Assembly: GCF_000247815.1 (NCBI RefSeq)
Contig: NC_021679.1
Coordinates: 37,845,810-37,909,809 of the forward strand
Origin: Ficedula albicollis
Lineage: Eukaryota; Chordata; Aves; Passeriformes; Muscicapidae
Length of the DNA stretch: 64,000 nucleotides
Direction: 5' to 3'
The notes under the pieces: generated by a model
Databases searched by the model: none
What the model saw: only the letters and a program-made list of their open reading frames with translations
Told to the model about the DNA's origin: nothing
Translations under genes and position numbers: made by a program
Shown here: one piece after another, positions 27,476 through 41,831 of the stretch
How positions within the stretch are numbered: the stretch's first letter is position 1
Layout: the number at the start of each line of letters is the position of its first letter

Positions 27476-28254
27476 GAATATCCCAGATTTCTGGGGCTCT
27501 GCTGGCGGCCTGGCTCTGGCAGGGCAGGGCTGGCACTGCCTGTGCCCGCAGGAATCTGTGTTGGAGCTCTGGCACCGTGACCTCCCCAGCACCAGCACAT
27601 GAATTATGCAGAACATGCTAATGCAGCAGCACTTCAGTTTATTTTGAAGCATCTGGGCTGCCTCTTGGGTTTGAATTAAGCATTTTGTGATCAGGATCAA
27701 AACACTTCCCTCTGTGCAGGAAGCCAGACACGAGCAGGGCTTGGTTTTCCTGCTCCCTTGCTGTGTCCTGGGAAGGTGTGGGGACAGCAGGAGGCTGGAG
27801 CTGTGGCTCTGGAGGGTTTTTTTCTCTGCTGGGGGGTGTAAATGGGATTTTTCTTTGGTCAGCAGAAGTTTAGAGTTAAAAATCAGCACAGCGGTTTGCA
27901 GTGTGCTCGCAGGCAGTGCTGGCTGTGGTGAGCAGTGTGCAGCCACATTTCTGACAAACTCAGCTGGATTGTTGTTTTCTTTGTTTTGGGAGAGTCCATT
28001 TGGGAATTGGGTATGGGAAATAAGTGACACCAGCTTGCTCCATGTGATTTATATTGGGTTAGAGAAAATCTCAGCATCCCTGGGGCCAAAGGGCTCAGGC
28101 TGGTCAGGTAACAGCACTTAGAGCTGTTAAAAAGTGGGAATTTCCCGTTTATCACATCCTGGTTTCAGTCCTGGAGGGTTGAGCAGGTTTCCCTCACCTG
28201 ATGTGCTCGCACCAGTTGTCCCCAGGGGTTGTGACCTTGCCCACATGCCATGTT
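27476..28254. other. Intronic DNA, no exon seen
   Basis: Unique-looking sequence without recognisable repeats or coding features. Confidence 0.5.
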
Positions 28255-28430
28255 CCCAGTTCTGCTCCAGTTTAGGCTGGATTTCAGGGAAAGGCTCTTC
28301 CCCCACAGGGTGCTGGGCACTGAGAGCTCCAGGAGTGTTGGACACCTCTCCCAGGGATGTCCAGGGTGGGATCCATGATTGTGTGAGTCCTTTCCAGCTC
28401 TGATATCCCTGATTCTGTGATCTGGAGGTG
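28255..28430 (+). mobile_element. CR1-like fragment with 3' end
   Basis: 'gatttcagggaaaggctctt', 'ggtgctgggcactgagagct', 'tccagggtgggatcc', 'cctttccagctctgatatcc' and a terminal 'ctgattctgtga' follow the sense order of a bird CR1 3' region, ending at its natural 3' terminus. Confidence 0.7.
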
Positions 28431-28930
28431 GTGGAAGGTCTGTGATGTGTACCTGTGTTCTCACTCACAGCTCTGCCCCGATCTCTGTAATTCCAATAAC
28501 CCAAATGCCCAGAATTCTGCAGGGTTATACTGGAAAACATTAACTGTCCCAGGCTTTGCCTCTTGCTAAAGCCACGCCTTTCACGAGTGTTTCACTGCAG
28601 GAGGACTTGGCTGATGTGTAAAACTTGGAGATGCTGTGCTCTGAGTAACAGATTGCACAACTTGAGCGTGTGCTGGTGCTCAGTTTAGCCTGAGATCTCT
28701 TTAACAAAACAAGTGTTTGTCTGCGGGGCCTGCACAGCCCTAAACATACATTTGGGGAGGATATTCATAAAGCTGCAGAATAGGGGCATTGTGCTGCAGT
28801 GAATGCTCCTCACATGGGGGCTGGGCTGGGCTGGACCTCCAGGGCCGGGCACTGCAGCCCTGCCTGGGTGTCCTGGAGCAGGAGCTGGAGCTGCTCCCAG
28901 CGCTCCCCAAACCTGGGGACACTCGGCACG

Positions 28931-29648
28931 GCCACCATGGGAGCTGTGCTGGCCACCATGGGAGCTGTGCTGGCCCTGGGAGCTGTGCTGGCCACCATGG
29001 GACCTGTACTGACCACCATGGGAGCTGTGCTGGCCACCATGGGAGCTGTGCTGGCCCTGGAAGCTGTGCTGGCCACCATGAGAGCTGTGCTGGCCCTGGG
29101 AGCTGTGCTGGCCACCATGGGAGCTGTGCTGGCCCTGGGAGCTGTGCTGGCCACCATGGGAGCTGTGCTGGCCCTGGGAGCTGTGCTGGCCACCATGGGA
29201 GCTGTGCTGGCCCTGGGAGCTGTGCTGGCCACCATGGGAGCTGTGCTGGCCCTGGGAGCTGTGCTGGCCACCATGGGAGCTGTGCTGGCCCTGGGAGCTG
29301 TGCTGGCCACCATGGGAGCTGTGCTGGCCCTGGGAGCTGTGCTGGCCACCATGGGAGCTGTGCTGGCCCTGGGAGCTGTGCTGGCCACCATGGGAGCTGT
29401 GCTGGCCCTGGGAGCTGTGCCACCATGGGAGCTGTGCTGGCCACCATGGGACCTGTACTGACCAAAATGGGAGCTGTGCTGGCCACCATGGGAGCTGTGC
29501 TGGCCCTGGGAGCTGTGCTGGCCATGAGACCTGTGCTGGCCCTGGGAGCTGTGCTGGCCCTGGGACCTGTGCTGGCCACCATGGGAGCTGTGCTGGCCAC
29601 CATGAGACCTGTCCTGACCCTGGGAGCTGTGCTGGCCACCATGGGACA
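28931..29648. repeat. 39-bp minisatellite, about 18 copies
   Basis: The repeat alternates a 21-base 'gccaccatgggagctgtgct'+g and an 18-base 'gccctgggagctgtgctg', with variant units at both edges. Because 39 is a multiple of three and the unit lacks stops, at least five of six frames stay open for 700-1200 bases. These frames are by-products of the repeat. Confidence 0.95.
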
Positions 29649-29799
29649 GCACTCCCAGAGCTGGGCTGGGCCCCAGGGAGGGATCCCATGGCAGGAGGAT
29701 CCACAGGGAATCTCCCAGAGGTTGGGATTTCCCTCCTCACCTTGTGTGAGCGGTGTTAACTGCAGACAGGACAGCGGGAATGGCTTTCCACAGATGGAC

Positions 29800-30005
29800 T
29801 TAGGGATTTTGGGAAGCAATTCCTGGCTGGGATGGATTTTCCAGAGAAGCTGAGCTGCCCTTGGATCCCCAGAAGTGTTCCAGAACAGCTTGGACAGGGC
29901 TTGGAGCAGCCTGGGACAATCCAAGGTGTCCCTGCCCATAGCACTGGATAATCCTTAACTATTATCCAGCCTTCCAACCAAAGGCACTCTGGAATTCTGT
30001 CACTG
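29800..30005 (+). mobile_element. CR1 LINE 3'-end fragment
   Basis: 'gggaagcaattcctggctgg', 'ccagagaagctgagctgccc', 'cttggagcagcctgggacaa' and 'ccttccaaccaaaggcactc' are in CR1 sense order and end near 'ggaattctgtcactg'. Confidence 0.8.
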
Positions 30006-33000
30006 TGCCCTTTCAGAGGTTGTGTCCTGGTGCTCCTGGGGCAGAGGGGGTTGGTGATGGCAGCAGGAGCCCCCAAAGTGCCCTTGGTGTCCCCAAAGTT
30101 TGTGGCAGCTGCAGCCACACTCCCCATGTGGGTGTTGGCAAGGACAGGATATTCCTGAGCCTTCCGGAATTGTACAAAGAAATTTCAGATTTTTCAGTGC
30201 GTGAGTTTGGGAGTTGTGAGAAACACCTTAAAAAATACAGAAATTCTTCTTTTCTTTCTCTCTTTTTCTTTTTAATATATATTGTTTGGCCAGAAATCCT
30301 TTACTATAAAAGGACTTGGGGCAGCTCTAGATTGTACATCTGTTCCTTGTTTGTCTGCAAAATGACTGCACAGTGGAGGCCAAGAGCAGAGAATAGAGGG
30401 TTGTACAAATTGGCAAAGTTGCTGAAGTCTTTCAGAAGCCAGTAATTACAAGGAAGAAGCAAATTGTTCAGTCCAGAAATCCTGGTTGTTCATCCATCCA
30501 ACATGCTGGCATGTCCCCCTGTGATTCCCCTTGTCCTGCTTTCCAGAGGACAGAGAAATATCCCAGTCCCACCTGGGCTGTTTAAAATTTGAAAATTTGG
30601 GTGGCACCGTTATCCACAGGGCCTGGGAAGGGATGGAAATGGCTTGGCTGAGTTTATACAGCACTTTTCTGACAAAGGTTCCCAATAATTTACTGTGTTT
30701 GGGAGTGCTTCAAAGGCCTCTCTGCCCAGCTCTGAGCCTTGCAAGTGCAGATGATCAAATAAATTAACTATCACAAATATTTAACTTCAAGCCTGCTCAA
30801 ACAGGAGCTTTGATGTTGAGTGTGTGTGGGGGAGCCTCTGTGTGGCTGTGCTCTCTCCCAGGGATATTGGGTGAACACTGAGCTTGTCTCTCCTCTCAGC
30901 TAGGAGAAGCCTAACACTGGAAATGTCAATAATAATTAATTCCATTTATTATTCCCCCTCCATGGCAGCAGGTTGGGTGGCACTGGGATGAATTATGGCA
31001 GGAGGGGTTTTGATGGGAAGCAGACTGAGCAGTGCAGCCACACTTCTGAGGGCTGTGCCATCCCTACAAAAATCTCTGGCTCGGGAGTGATTTTTCATGG
31101 CACTGGTGCCACGTGTTGCTCTGTGGCCACAACTCTCTGCAGAATCCTTTTGATGTCAGGATAATTATTGCAGCTGCATGCATCGAGCCAGGAAGTGTTT
31201 GGTAATTAATTTAATCCTTGTGTCATACAGGTAGCTGGAGTGAGTTGTTGGCTAAAAAATTGCAGCTTCCTGAAATAGTCTGGGAGTTGTCAGATCTTCC
31301 TCAGGAATTGTCTGAGAGCTTCAGCTGCAAATTCCTGTTCTCTTGATCACCTAAATTAATATCAGAGTGTGACAAATGCACCGTGCTCTTCTTGCTAAAT
31401 AAAACAAGAATTTCTGTGCTTGATGGGTGTTTTTTCTCCATGAATTTTTCAGGAGCCTCTCCTGCTGTGAGGAGGGAGAGGGGCTGGGAGCAGCCTGGGA
31501 TGGTGGAAGTGTCCCATCCACACCATTCCAGAATTCCATGATTCTGTGCCTGGGCAGGTGAATGAAGTGCAGAAAACACTGTGGGAAAAACTCAGTGTTT
31601 AAATTCTTTAAAATCTTACAATTCTGTTTTAATTATTTTAAATTTTAAATTGTGCTTTTTAAGTTCTGGTTTTTAACTCCTTTCATGCTGTAATACCTGG
31701 GTTACTCAGGGGTGTTTACCTTGTTGTTGTGCTGCCCACACTCAGGAGCAGTGATTCAGCTGACCCAGATCAAATGGAGGAATTTAAGGAGCTGAGTCTC
31801 TGCCTTGGTGTGGATTAGAGGGAAGTGACCTCTCAGCTCAGCCCACACAGAGGTTTTGGGGTCAGCTGTGGGACAGGTGACCTTTCCTCCTGCCTGAGGC
31901 ATCTCCAGCTCCTAGGGACCATTCCCAGCTCCCCCATCACTGGTGTGGCAGCAAGAGGTGTTTTCCAGAAATAAATCTGTGAGTGTTCCTGGAAATGCAG
32001 CCTGTTCTGAGCAGAAGGCAGGTGAATGATCCTGTCCCATCCAGGTGCTTCAGTTAGAACACAAAATAAATTGTGCAAGAATTCCCATGAGCTGAGTCCT
32101 TCCATGCTGAGCACCAGGATCCCTGTTCAGGATCCTTCAGCAGCCAGGGGGATGCAAATAAATTCCTAAATGCCAGGAAAACCAGCCCTCAGTTGTCTCC
32201 TGCATCCTTGGTATCCTGAGCTGGGTTTGCAGGGAACAGGAGGAGCTGGGATACCTACAAACACCAGCCAGGCAAAAAAATTGATTAAGCATGAAATTCT
32301 TCTGTGGCAGTGAAAATTCTCTGCTGGCTCGGGGACAAAAGGTTGCACAACTGAAAGGGAAAAGGAATTTTATTTGGAAAGCTCAGAGCTATTGTTTGTT
32401 TGGTTTTTGCTGGTGTTTATTTTCTGTCTGATGGCAGATCTTTGTTAAAGGTGAATTATCCCTTCTGTGCAGCAAGTGGAGTGAAAACAGCCCCGATGCA
32501 CTTGTGAGGCATTCAGGGAATTGTTGGAATTGTTGGAATTGTTTGAGGTGCTCTGAGGAAGTGCTTGGGGATACTCGAGGTGCAAGAACCAGAGCATTAC
32601 TTGTGTTCCTTGTTCTGGTACTGAAACAGCCCAGACAGCACAGAAATAAATGTACAGATGCACTGAAACATCACAAATAATACCTGGTGTAATATTTTAA
32701 CCTCTTTGGGTACCACATCCCAGCTGCTGCTGCTGTGCCCAAATATTTCACAGAAAAATGTTTCACAGAAAAATATTTCAATCACACAAAAATATTTCAC
32801 ACAAAAGAGGTGGAAGGAGAAAAGCACCTCCTCTTTAACACTGGGAAATGCAGATTTGGATTTATTCCATCTCAGAAACAGTGGGTTTGGGAATTCCTTG
32901 TTGAGAATTCCTGCTGGGAAGCTCAGGGGCTCACAGGACAGCCACGTTTTTACTCTTTTTAACCTGATTTGCTGCAGGATTTTCCCACACAGATAGCAGG

Positions 33001-33844
33001 GAAAACAGGGAGACCTTCACTGTGTGTAGCCAAAACACTGATCAGGGCTGGGATGGGGCTGCTCTTATCCCTGTGACCTTGTGCTGGGGATGCCCCATCC
33101 TCTGGCAGCTCCACACTCACCCTCTGCTGCTCAGCAATGACCCACTTTTGTTTCTCAAGGTGCCCAAATTCTGGCTCTTTCCTCCTCTTTTCAGTCAGAG
33201 ATGTTTTGTTTTCTGCTCATGCCCCAGATCAGCAAATTTTGGGTCAAAACTTTGCCTTTCCTCCCAGGAGCTGGAAGCAGCAGCATCTCAGTGCACCATG
33301 ATAACAATAATAATGATAATAATAGTGATAAAGGCTTCAGACAGTGATTAAAAAAGCAGATTTATGGATTTTTTTCTGGCCAGCCTCCATCCCTGGAGAT
33401 GTCTGTGCTGCTCCTTCCCTGGGGGATTGTGCCCAGCCAGGGTTGGGGTGTTGGGGGTGCTGTCCCTGCCCCATTCCTGGCACATTCCAGGACATTCCCA
33501 GCCCAGCTGTGGGAGCTCAGCTCAGCTCAGCTCTGTGCTTCTCTTGGAACTTCGTGGGAGGGAATGTGGCTGGAGAAATATCAACATGCCACGAGCAAAT
33601 CCACCTCATTAGGGAGCTGGGTTTAACATTTTTCTGCATTAGTGGGAGGCTGAACTGTGGTGTTTGTGTGCTTGGGGTGGAGGAGGAGGGTTCTGGAGAA
33701 TGTGGGGTGGAAATCCATCCAAATGAGAAAATGGGGAAAAGAAAAAAAAAATCCCCCAAAATTGGGTTTGCTGTCCCACAGGCAGCCCTGGAGGAAATCC
33801 TGGAGGGGCTCTAGGAAGTGATGCCAATGGCAAGGGTGGCTTTA
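30006..33844. other. Intronic DNA, no exon seen
   Basis: Includes a TATA-like 'actataaaagg' near 30303 with no recognisable gene behind it, a small CR1 remnant (31478-31548), an AT-rich 'taaattttaaattgtgc' patch near 31630 and an (ATA)-rich patch near 33300-33330. Confidence 0.5.
31478..31548 (+). mobile_element. Short CR1 LINE 3'-end remnant
   Basis: 'ggctgggagcagcctgggat' and 'ggtggaagtgtcccatccac' lead to 'ccatgattctgtg', the last ~70 bases of CR1. Confidence 0.7.
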
Positions 33845-34040
33845 GGTGGGATTTTGGGAAGGAATTTGGCCGGGATGGAATTCCCAGAGAAGCTGTGGCT
33901 GCCCCTGCACCCCTGGAAGTGTCCAAAGCCAGGCTGGAATAACCTGGGACAGTGGGAAATATCCCTGGGCATGGGATGGAATGGGATGGGACTTAAGGTC
34001 CCACTGACCCAAACCAGTCTGGAATGCTGGGATGATTCTG
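33845..34040 (+). mobile_element. CR1 LINE 3'-end fragment
   Basis: 'ggtgggattttgggaaggaa', 'cccagagaagctgtggctgc', 'cctggaagtgtccaaagcca', 'aggtcccactgacccaaacc' are in sense order, ending near 'ggaatgctgggatgattctg'. Confidence 0.85.
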
Positions 34041-34044
34041 GTTT

Positions 34045-34240
34045 TTATATATTATTATATTTTAAAATTTTCAATTATAAGTTTTTATATTATGTGGTAG
34101 AACACACTTTTATTTAAACTATATATCCGTGATTTTAGTTTTATTATTCGATTTTGGAAGCTTTCTTTACAGTTTCAGGTTAAAAGCAGTGATTTTTGGG
34201 GGTCAGTGCTTGTCAGCACAGGAAGTTAAAAATTCTCAGT
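34045..34240 (-). mobile_element. Candidate LTR-type interspersed repeat, copy D (partial)
   Basis: In reverse complement it shares 'aaatcactgcttttaacctg', 'aagcttccaaaatcga' and 'aataaaagtgtgttc' with the other copies. More diverged, shorter, and it abuts a CR1 3' end. Confidence 0.5.
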
Positions 34241-35041
34241 TCCCAGGGTTCCAACAGGATCCCTCTTGAGGGAATGATGTGATTTCAGAAGGTTTTATGT
34301 GAATTCAGATTTTCCCTGCTCCATCACTGCCACAGCTCCCTTGTCTGGCAGCGTGTGATGAGCCAAGTGATGTTTTCTACCACATTTTGATCATGTTAAG
34401 ATTATTTATTAGGATTGTTTTTCCACTTTCCATCTCCTGGTTTTTGACTGAGCAGGGTCTGCTGTTCTGTGCTGTCCTCATGTTGTTTCCTGGGCTATTT
34501 GTGCAAATCTGATGCCATTTTTCCTGCTTTTAGGTCACATTTTGATCTCTGGAAAATGTCACCTATCCAGGTGCTAACAGTCCCTCTGCAAAAACTCCTT
34601 TTATACTAAATATTCCTTTATAATAAAAATTCCTTTTTGTATTTTAAAGGAGTTCCTACAACACTGGAACTCCTGTAAAATAAAAAAAAAGAGCTTTATT
34701 TTACTTAAATAAAAGCAATAGTTGTGCTTACAAACCTTTCTGAACAGACTTTTTAGCTTTACACTGGATTCTTGCCTTCCTCCCCTCTCAGTGCTCAGCT
34801 CATATGAAAATATAAAACATTCTTTTTTGGTTTTTTTTCTTTTTCAATTTAATAAGCAACATCTTTTTTTCCCAGAGTCCCTGGGTTGTGGTAGTTTTGT
34901 GCAGGGGTTTATGTTACATGAGCAACCATTTATTTCACTTGGTCATACCCAATTTAAGTCCTAGGCAGATTTTTACTGGCCTTTCACTTAATGGTTAAAT
35001 CATCTGGAGAGCAGATTGGAGTTTTTATGTTGTGTGGTTGG
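34241..35041. other. Intronic AT-rich DNA, no exon seen
   Basis: AT-rich unique-looking sequence with several A and T runs. No gene is recognised. Confidence 0.5.
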
Positions 35042-35059
35042 TTTTTTTTTTTTTTTTTT

Positions 35060-35230
<171 letters not shown>

Positions 35231-35251
35231 TTTTTTTTTTTTTTTTTTTTT

Positions 35252-37280
35252 GAGGTGAGACCAGTCTGAAAATCCCCATAAGTGATTTTCTGCACACCCC
35301 TCAGTGTGCAGGGATGAAATGATGTCCCACCCCAGCGTGGGGTACATCAGGAACTGTTTAATAGTTTTTAAAATTCAATGTAATCAGGGCAGTGCTTTGA
35401 GTTTGGCTGTCAGTGGTTAATTATTGATATTTTTTGCCACAGATTGATATTTTTTACCTTTATATGAGAGCTTCCCTTTCCTTAAAACAGCATTCCACCC
35501 TAAAATAGGATGTGTTCAAATCCCATACGTCAAATCCTCAAAATTCCCTTTTAAACACCAAGTAATTCCTGATAACTTCTGAACCAAGAAGCCAGAAAAA
35601 AAACCTCAAATAAGATTGAATAAACTCCATTATCCCAATATTTGTGCATAAGACAAGTGGAATAATGGGAAAAGCAGAGCTTTGTTCATGGATCCCATTT
35701 CTTCTAGGAAATGAATGGGGAGGGATGGAGGCAGCAGCAGAATTGATGCTAATTAACAGCTAATGGATCAGCAATTTCCCAAACAAAAACGGGGAGCAGG
35801 CAGCCTGGAATTGAATCATTTGGAATAGAAAATCCAGGGAGAAATAAAGCAGGAGCTCATTCAAGTACAGCACTGGAGTGGTAAAAACTGCAGGGATTGA
35901 TTGTGTAGGATTTTGAATTGGGCACGTCCCTGTGGGGTGCTCAGAAATGCTGCTGCTGCCCCAGGGCAGTCACCTTTCTCACCCAAATCAAGAGATTTTT
36001 GTCTCTGGAAATGTCTCATTTCAGGAGTCACTTCCAGCTCCCCAAGCAAATTATTTATTGCTACTGTTAAGACAAAAAATGTTATTTTTGTCTTCATGTG
36101 GGAATATTGGAGCTGGAATTCCAGCAGAGGTGTTGAGATTGAGGAGGGATGGGTGCCTGGAGTGGGTATTAAATGGAGATGCTTTTATTTTAAATGTTGC
36201 TGTTCAGGGGAGAGTTCTGTAACCTGATTTTTGGGAGGTGATGCAGGATGAGGGATTGGTCCTGGGGAAGGAGCTGGGAGTAAAACCAGATTTCCTTGGT
36301 CCAGGGAGTTATTTGGGAGCTGGGGAAGAGCAGAGCTGCTTGTGGGTGCTGCTTGTTGGGTGAAAAAAGTTCCTGCAGAGCACAGAAAGGTTCAACAGAG
36401 AGTTTTAATTTTGGATTTTGTCACCTTAATTTTGGGTTTTGTCGCCTTATTTTTGGTAGAAAGTGGAGCTTGGAGCAGCCCTGAGGTAACAACCCCTCGG
36501 TGCAGCCCAGAGGATTGGTGTGGTGCCCAAAATCCCTGGGGAAATGAATTTATCCCTAACCCAGCCGGCTCAGGGGTCACGCAGGAATTGGTGGCATTGT
36601 CCTCACAGGGTGGGTGTGCAGAGCTTTTCCCCGAGCTCCTTCTGAGGCATTTCCAGAGCAGGAAAACCAGGGCAAAAGGGAATTCAGCTGTTCCCGAGCA
36701 GGGGATGGAGCTCTTCTCTGTTAGTTTGTTGTTCATCGCTGCCAGCACAACTGGAGTTCATTTTAAGGTTTGGGTTCGAACAGATTCTCTCTTGTCTCAT
36801 CCTGTATGTTGAATTTCTCTGATTTATTGGTTTTAGACACCCTCTTTTCATTCTGGTCCTTTGGTGTTTGGGAAAGGATATTTTCTTTCCTTTTTTTTTG
36901 CCCGTTTGGTGCCTGGAGTGTGGCAGTGCATCCCTGCCTTCCCTCTTGTTTTCTTCACCTTTCCAAGTGCTCAGGACTCTTGAGTTGTAAATATTTTGAT
37001 ATTTTTGTTTGGATCTACTTTGTGAAATCCTCCCTGATGCTGGAATAGTTCACGTTTACTGTTTTTTTGTGGCACCTCCCATCTCTTCATTTTCTCCATC
37101 CCAGCAGTTTATAGATTTTTATTCTTTTGTGCTTTACTCCAGCCTGAATGTGAAGATGGGAGGAGTTGAACTCCTCCAATCTCAGTGTATTTTCAGCCAG
37201 AGTGGCTCCTGAAAATGCTGAAAATGCTCCTTTATTTTGTGTATTCCTTTATATTGGCCACCTCCCTTCCAGTGGTTGTT
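35252..37280. other. Intronic DNA, no exon seen
   Basis: Unique-looking AT-leaning sequence. No exon or clear mobile element is recognised. Confidence 0.5.
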
Positions 37281-37660
37281 CTCTCCTTCTCCTTCTCCTT
37301 CTCCTTCTCCTTCTCCTTCTCCTTCTCCTTCTCCTTCTCCTTCTCCTTCTCCTTCTCCTTCTCCTTCTCCTTCTCCTTCTCCTTCTCCTTCTCCTTCTCC
37401 TTCTCCTTCTCCTTCTCCTTCTCCTTCTCCTTCTCCTTCTCCTTCTCCTTCTCCCTTCTCCTTCTCCTTCTCCTTCTCCTTCTCCTTCTCCTTCTCCTTC
37501 TCCTTCTCCTTCTCCTTCTCCTTCTCCTTCTCCTTCTCCTTCTCCTTCTCCTTCTCCTTCTCCTTCTCCTTCTCCTTCTCCTTCTCCTTCTCCTTCTCCT
37601 TCTCCTTCTCCCCCTTCTCCTTCTCCTCCTCCTCCTCCTCCTCTTCCTCTTCCTCTTCCT
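37281..37660. repeat. (CTCCTT)n hexanucleotide tract, about 380 bases
   Basis: A pure polypyrimidine + strand with about 60 hexamers, two small interruptions (near 37452 and 37609), and (CTC)n/(CTTCCT)n at the right end. Polypurine-polypyrimidine mirror repeats of this length can form triplex (H-)DNA. Confidence 0.97.
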
Positions 37661-37862
37661 GGAGAGCTTCTTTTCCATAACTTAATCCTCCTCTGCCAAA
37701 ATAAATCCAATTTTTTTTGTTTTTTTTTGCTTGCAGACAACATTATCCCTGCCAGTCTGTATTCAGTATTGCACAGGTTTGCTTCTCTGGCCCTTAAGTA
37801 GCTTAAGGATAAAAAGGAGGCTCATTTCCCAGTAAATATAATATATATATATTTTTTTAAAA

Positions 37863-39797
<1,935 letters not shown>

Positions 39798-40150
39798 TTG
39801 GGATATTGGGACATTGGGATTTTGGGATGTTGGGACATTGATATTGGGATTTTGGGATATTGGGATATTGGGATATTGGGATATGGAGTACTGGGATATT
39901 GGGATATTGAAGACATTGGGATTTTGGGATACTGGGATATTGGGATAGAGGGATGCTGGGATATTGAGACATTGGGATTTTGGGATACTGGGATATTGGG
40001 ATAGAGGGATGCTGGGATATTGAGACATTGGGATTTTGGGATACTGGGATATTGGGATTTTGGGATATTGGAGTATTGGGATAGAGGGATGCTGGGATAT
40101 TGGGGTATTGGGATTTTGGGATATTGGAGTACTGGGATATTGGGATACTG
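39798..40150. repeat. 8-bp-based (GGGATATT)n minisatellite, first block
   Basis: Variants GGGATATT, GGGACATT, GGGATTTT, GGGATACT and GGGATAGA mix into higher-order units. A related block lies at 40923-41196. Both run into a CR1 fragment. Confidence 0.92.
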
Positions 40151-40785
40151 GGAAGGAATTCCTGACTGGGAGGGTGAGGAGGAATGGGGTGGAATTCCCA
40201 GAGAAGCTGTGGATCCCTGGAAGTGCCCAAGGAGCTGCCTGGGGCAGTGGGAGGTGTCCCTGCCATGGCAGGGCTGGGATGGGATGATCATTCATGTCCT
40301 TTCCACCCCAAACCATGCTGGAATTCCATCTGGAATATTTACAGTGCTCTTGGTAACTCCTGCTAAGGAGCAAATCCCTCAGGAGCTGAATCCTGCCCAG
40401 CTGCCCTGGGGGTGAATTTTGTTGTGAGCCCTTCCCTTGTTTTTGAGGGAATTCTCACAACTTGAAGGTTGATGCCAATCCTCTGGTGTTCTTCCCTTTT
40501 CTTTTTTTTTTTGTTTTTAGTTGGAACTTCTGAGTTTCTTTCATAATCCCTACAGATAAAAAAAAATAAATATCAGGGAAAGACCAAAATCAGGAGTTGG
40601 GTCCCTAAAGGTTTTTGGGGTTGGGACCATCTGGAGCAGCCACCTGCTCTGAGCCTGGGGCCAGCTCTGCAATTGTCAGTTTTCCCTGCAATTGTCAGCC
40701 ATCCCTGGAAGTGTCAACTTTCCCTAGAATTGTCAGGTTTCCCTGGAATTGTCAGGTTTCCCTGGAATTGTCATCCACCCTTGGA
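39975..40785 (+). repeat. Near-identical tandem duplication, copy 1
   Basis: Minisatellite end, a CR1 3' fragment ('cccagagaagctgtggatcc' to 'ccaccccaaaccatgctgga') and about 450 bases of unique DNA recur 1046 bases downstream with only a few base changes. Copy 1 stops at a poly-C run. Confidence 0.93.
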
Positions 40786-40797
40786 ATTTTCAGCCTT

Positions 40798-40922
<125 letters not shown>

Positions 40923-41020
40923 TGGGATACTGGGATATTGGGATATTGGGATATTGGGACATTGGGATTTTGGGATGTTGGGACATTGGGATATTGGGAC
41001 ATTGGGATATTGGGACATTG

Positions 41021-41831
41021 GGATTTTGGGATACTGGGATATTGGGATAGAGGGATGCTGGGATATTGAGACATTGGGATTTTGGGATACTGGGATATTG
41101 GGATTTTGGGATATTGGAGTATTGGGATAGAGGGATGCTGGGATATTGGGGTATTGGGATTTTGGGATATTGGAGTACTGGGATATTGGGATACTGGGAA
41201 GGAATTCCTGACTGGGAGGGTGAGGAGGAATGGGATGGAATTCCCAGAGAAGCTGTGGATCCCTGGAAGTGCCCAAGGAGCTGCCTGGGGCAGTGGGAGG
41301 TGTCCCTGCCATGGCAGGGCTGGGATGGGATGATCATTCATGTCCTTTCCACCCCAAACCATGCTGGAATTCCATCTGGAATATTTACAGTGCTCTTGGT
41401 AACTCCTGCTAAGGAGCAAATCCCTCAGGAGCTGAATCCTGCCCAGCTGCCCTGGGGGTGAATTTTGTTGTGAGCCCTTCCCATGTTTTTGAGGGAATTC
41501 TCACAACTTGAAGGTTGATGCCAATCCTCTGGTGTTCTTCCCTTTTCTTTTTTTTTTTGTTTTTAGTTGGAACTTCTGAGTTTCTTTCATAATCCCTACA
41601 GATAAAAAAAAATAAATATCAGGGAAAGACCAAAATCAGGAGTTGGGTCCCTAAAGGTTTTTGGGGTTGGGACCATCTGGAGCAGCCACCTGCTCTGAGC
41701 CTGGGGCCAGCTCTGCAATTGTCAGTTTTCCCTGCAATTGTCAGCCATCCCTGGAAGTGTCAACTTTCCCTAGAATTGTCAGGTTTCCCTGGAATTGTCA
41801 GGTTTCCCTGGAATTGTCATCCACCCCTGGA
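41021..41831 (+). repeat. Near-identical tandem duplication, copy 2
   Basis: Same content as copy 1. Beyond 41831 it continues into unique sequence ('ccaaacccagctcccaagca'), so this copy has the natural right junction. Confidence 0.93.

Noticed and set aside
26788..28030. Repetitive frames (Ser/His/Pro, Gly/Trp, Asn/Asp types) over the 12-bp array
   Set aside because: Same cause: a stop-free 12-bp unit inside a CR1 fragment.
28931..29648. CRISPR-like regular repeats
   Set aside because: The repeats are contiguous with no unique spacers, there are no cas genes, and the DNA is vertebrate. The same applies to the 78-, 81- and 30-bp arrays.
28685..29939. Long Ser/His/Gly/Gln- or Ala/Pro-rich frames over the 39-bp array
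   Set aside because: Open in at least five of six frames because the unit is a multiple of three and lacks stops; no start or splice context and no known homologue.
30296..30320. TATA box 'actataaaagg' as a gene promoter
   Set aside because: No coding sequence, CpG enrichment or exon-like structure follows; chance matches are expected.
37281..37743. Arg-, Leu- or Ser/Pro-rich frames over the (CTCCTT)n tract
   Set aside because: Pure hexanucleotide repeat translated in all frames.
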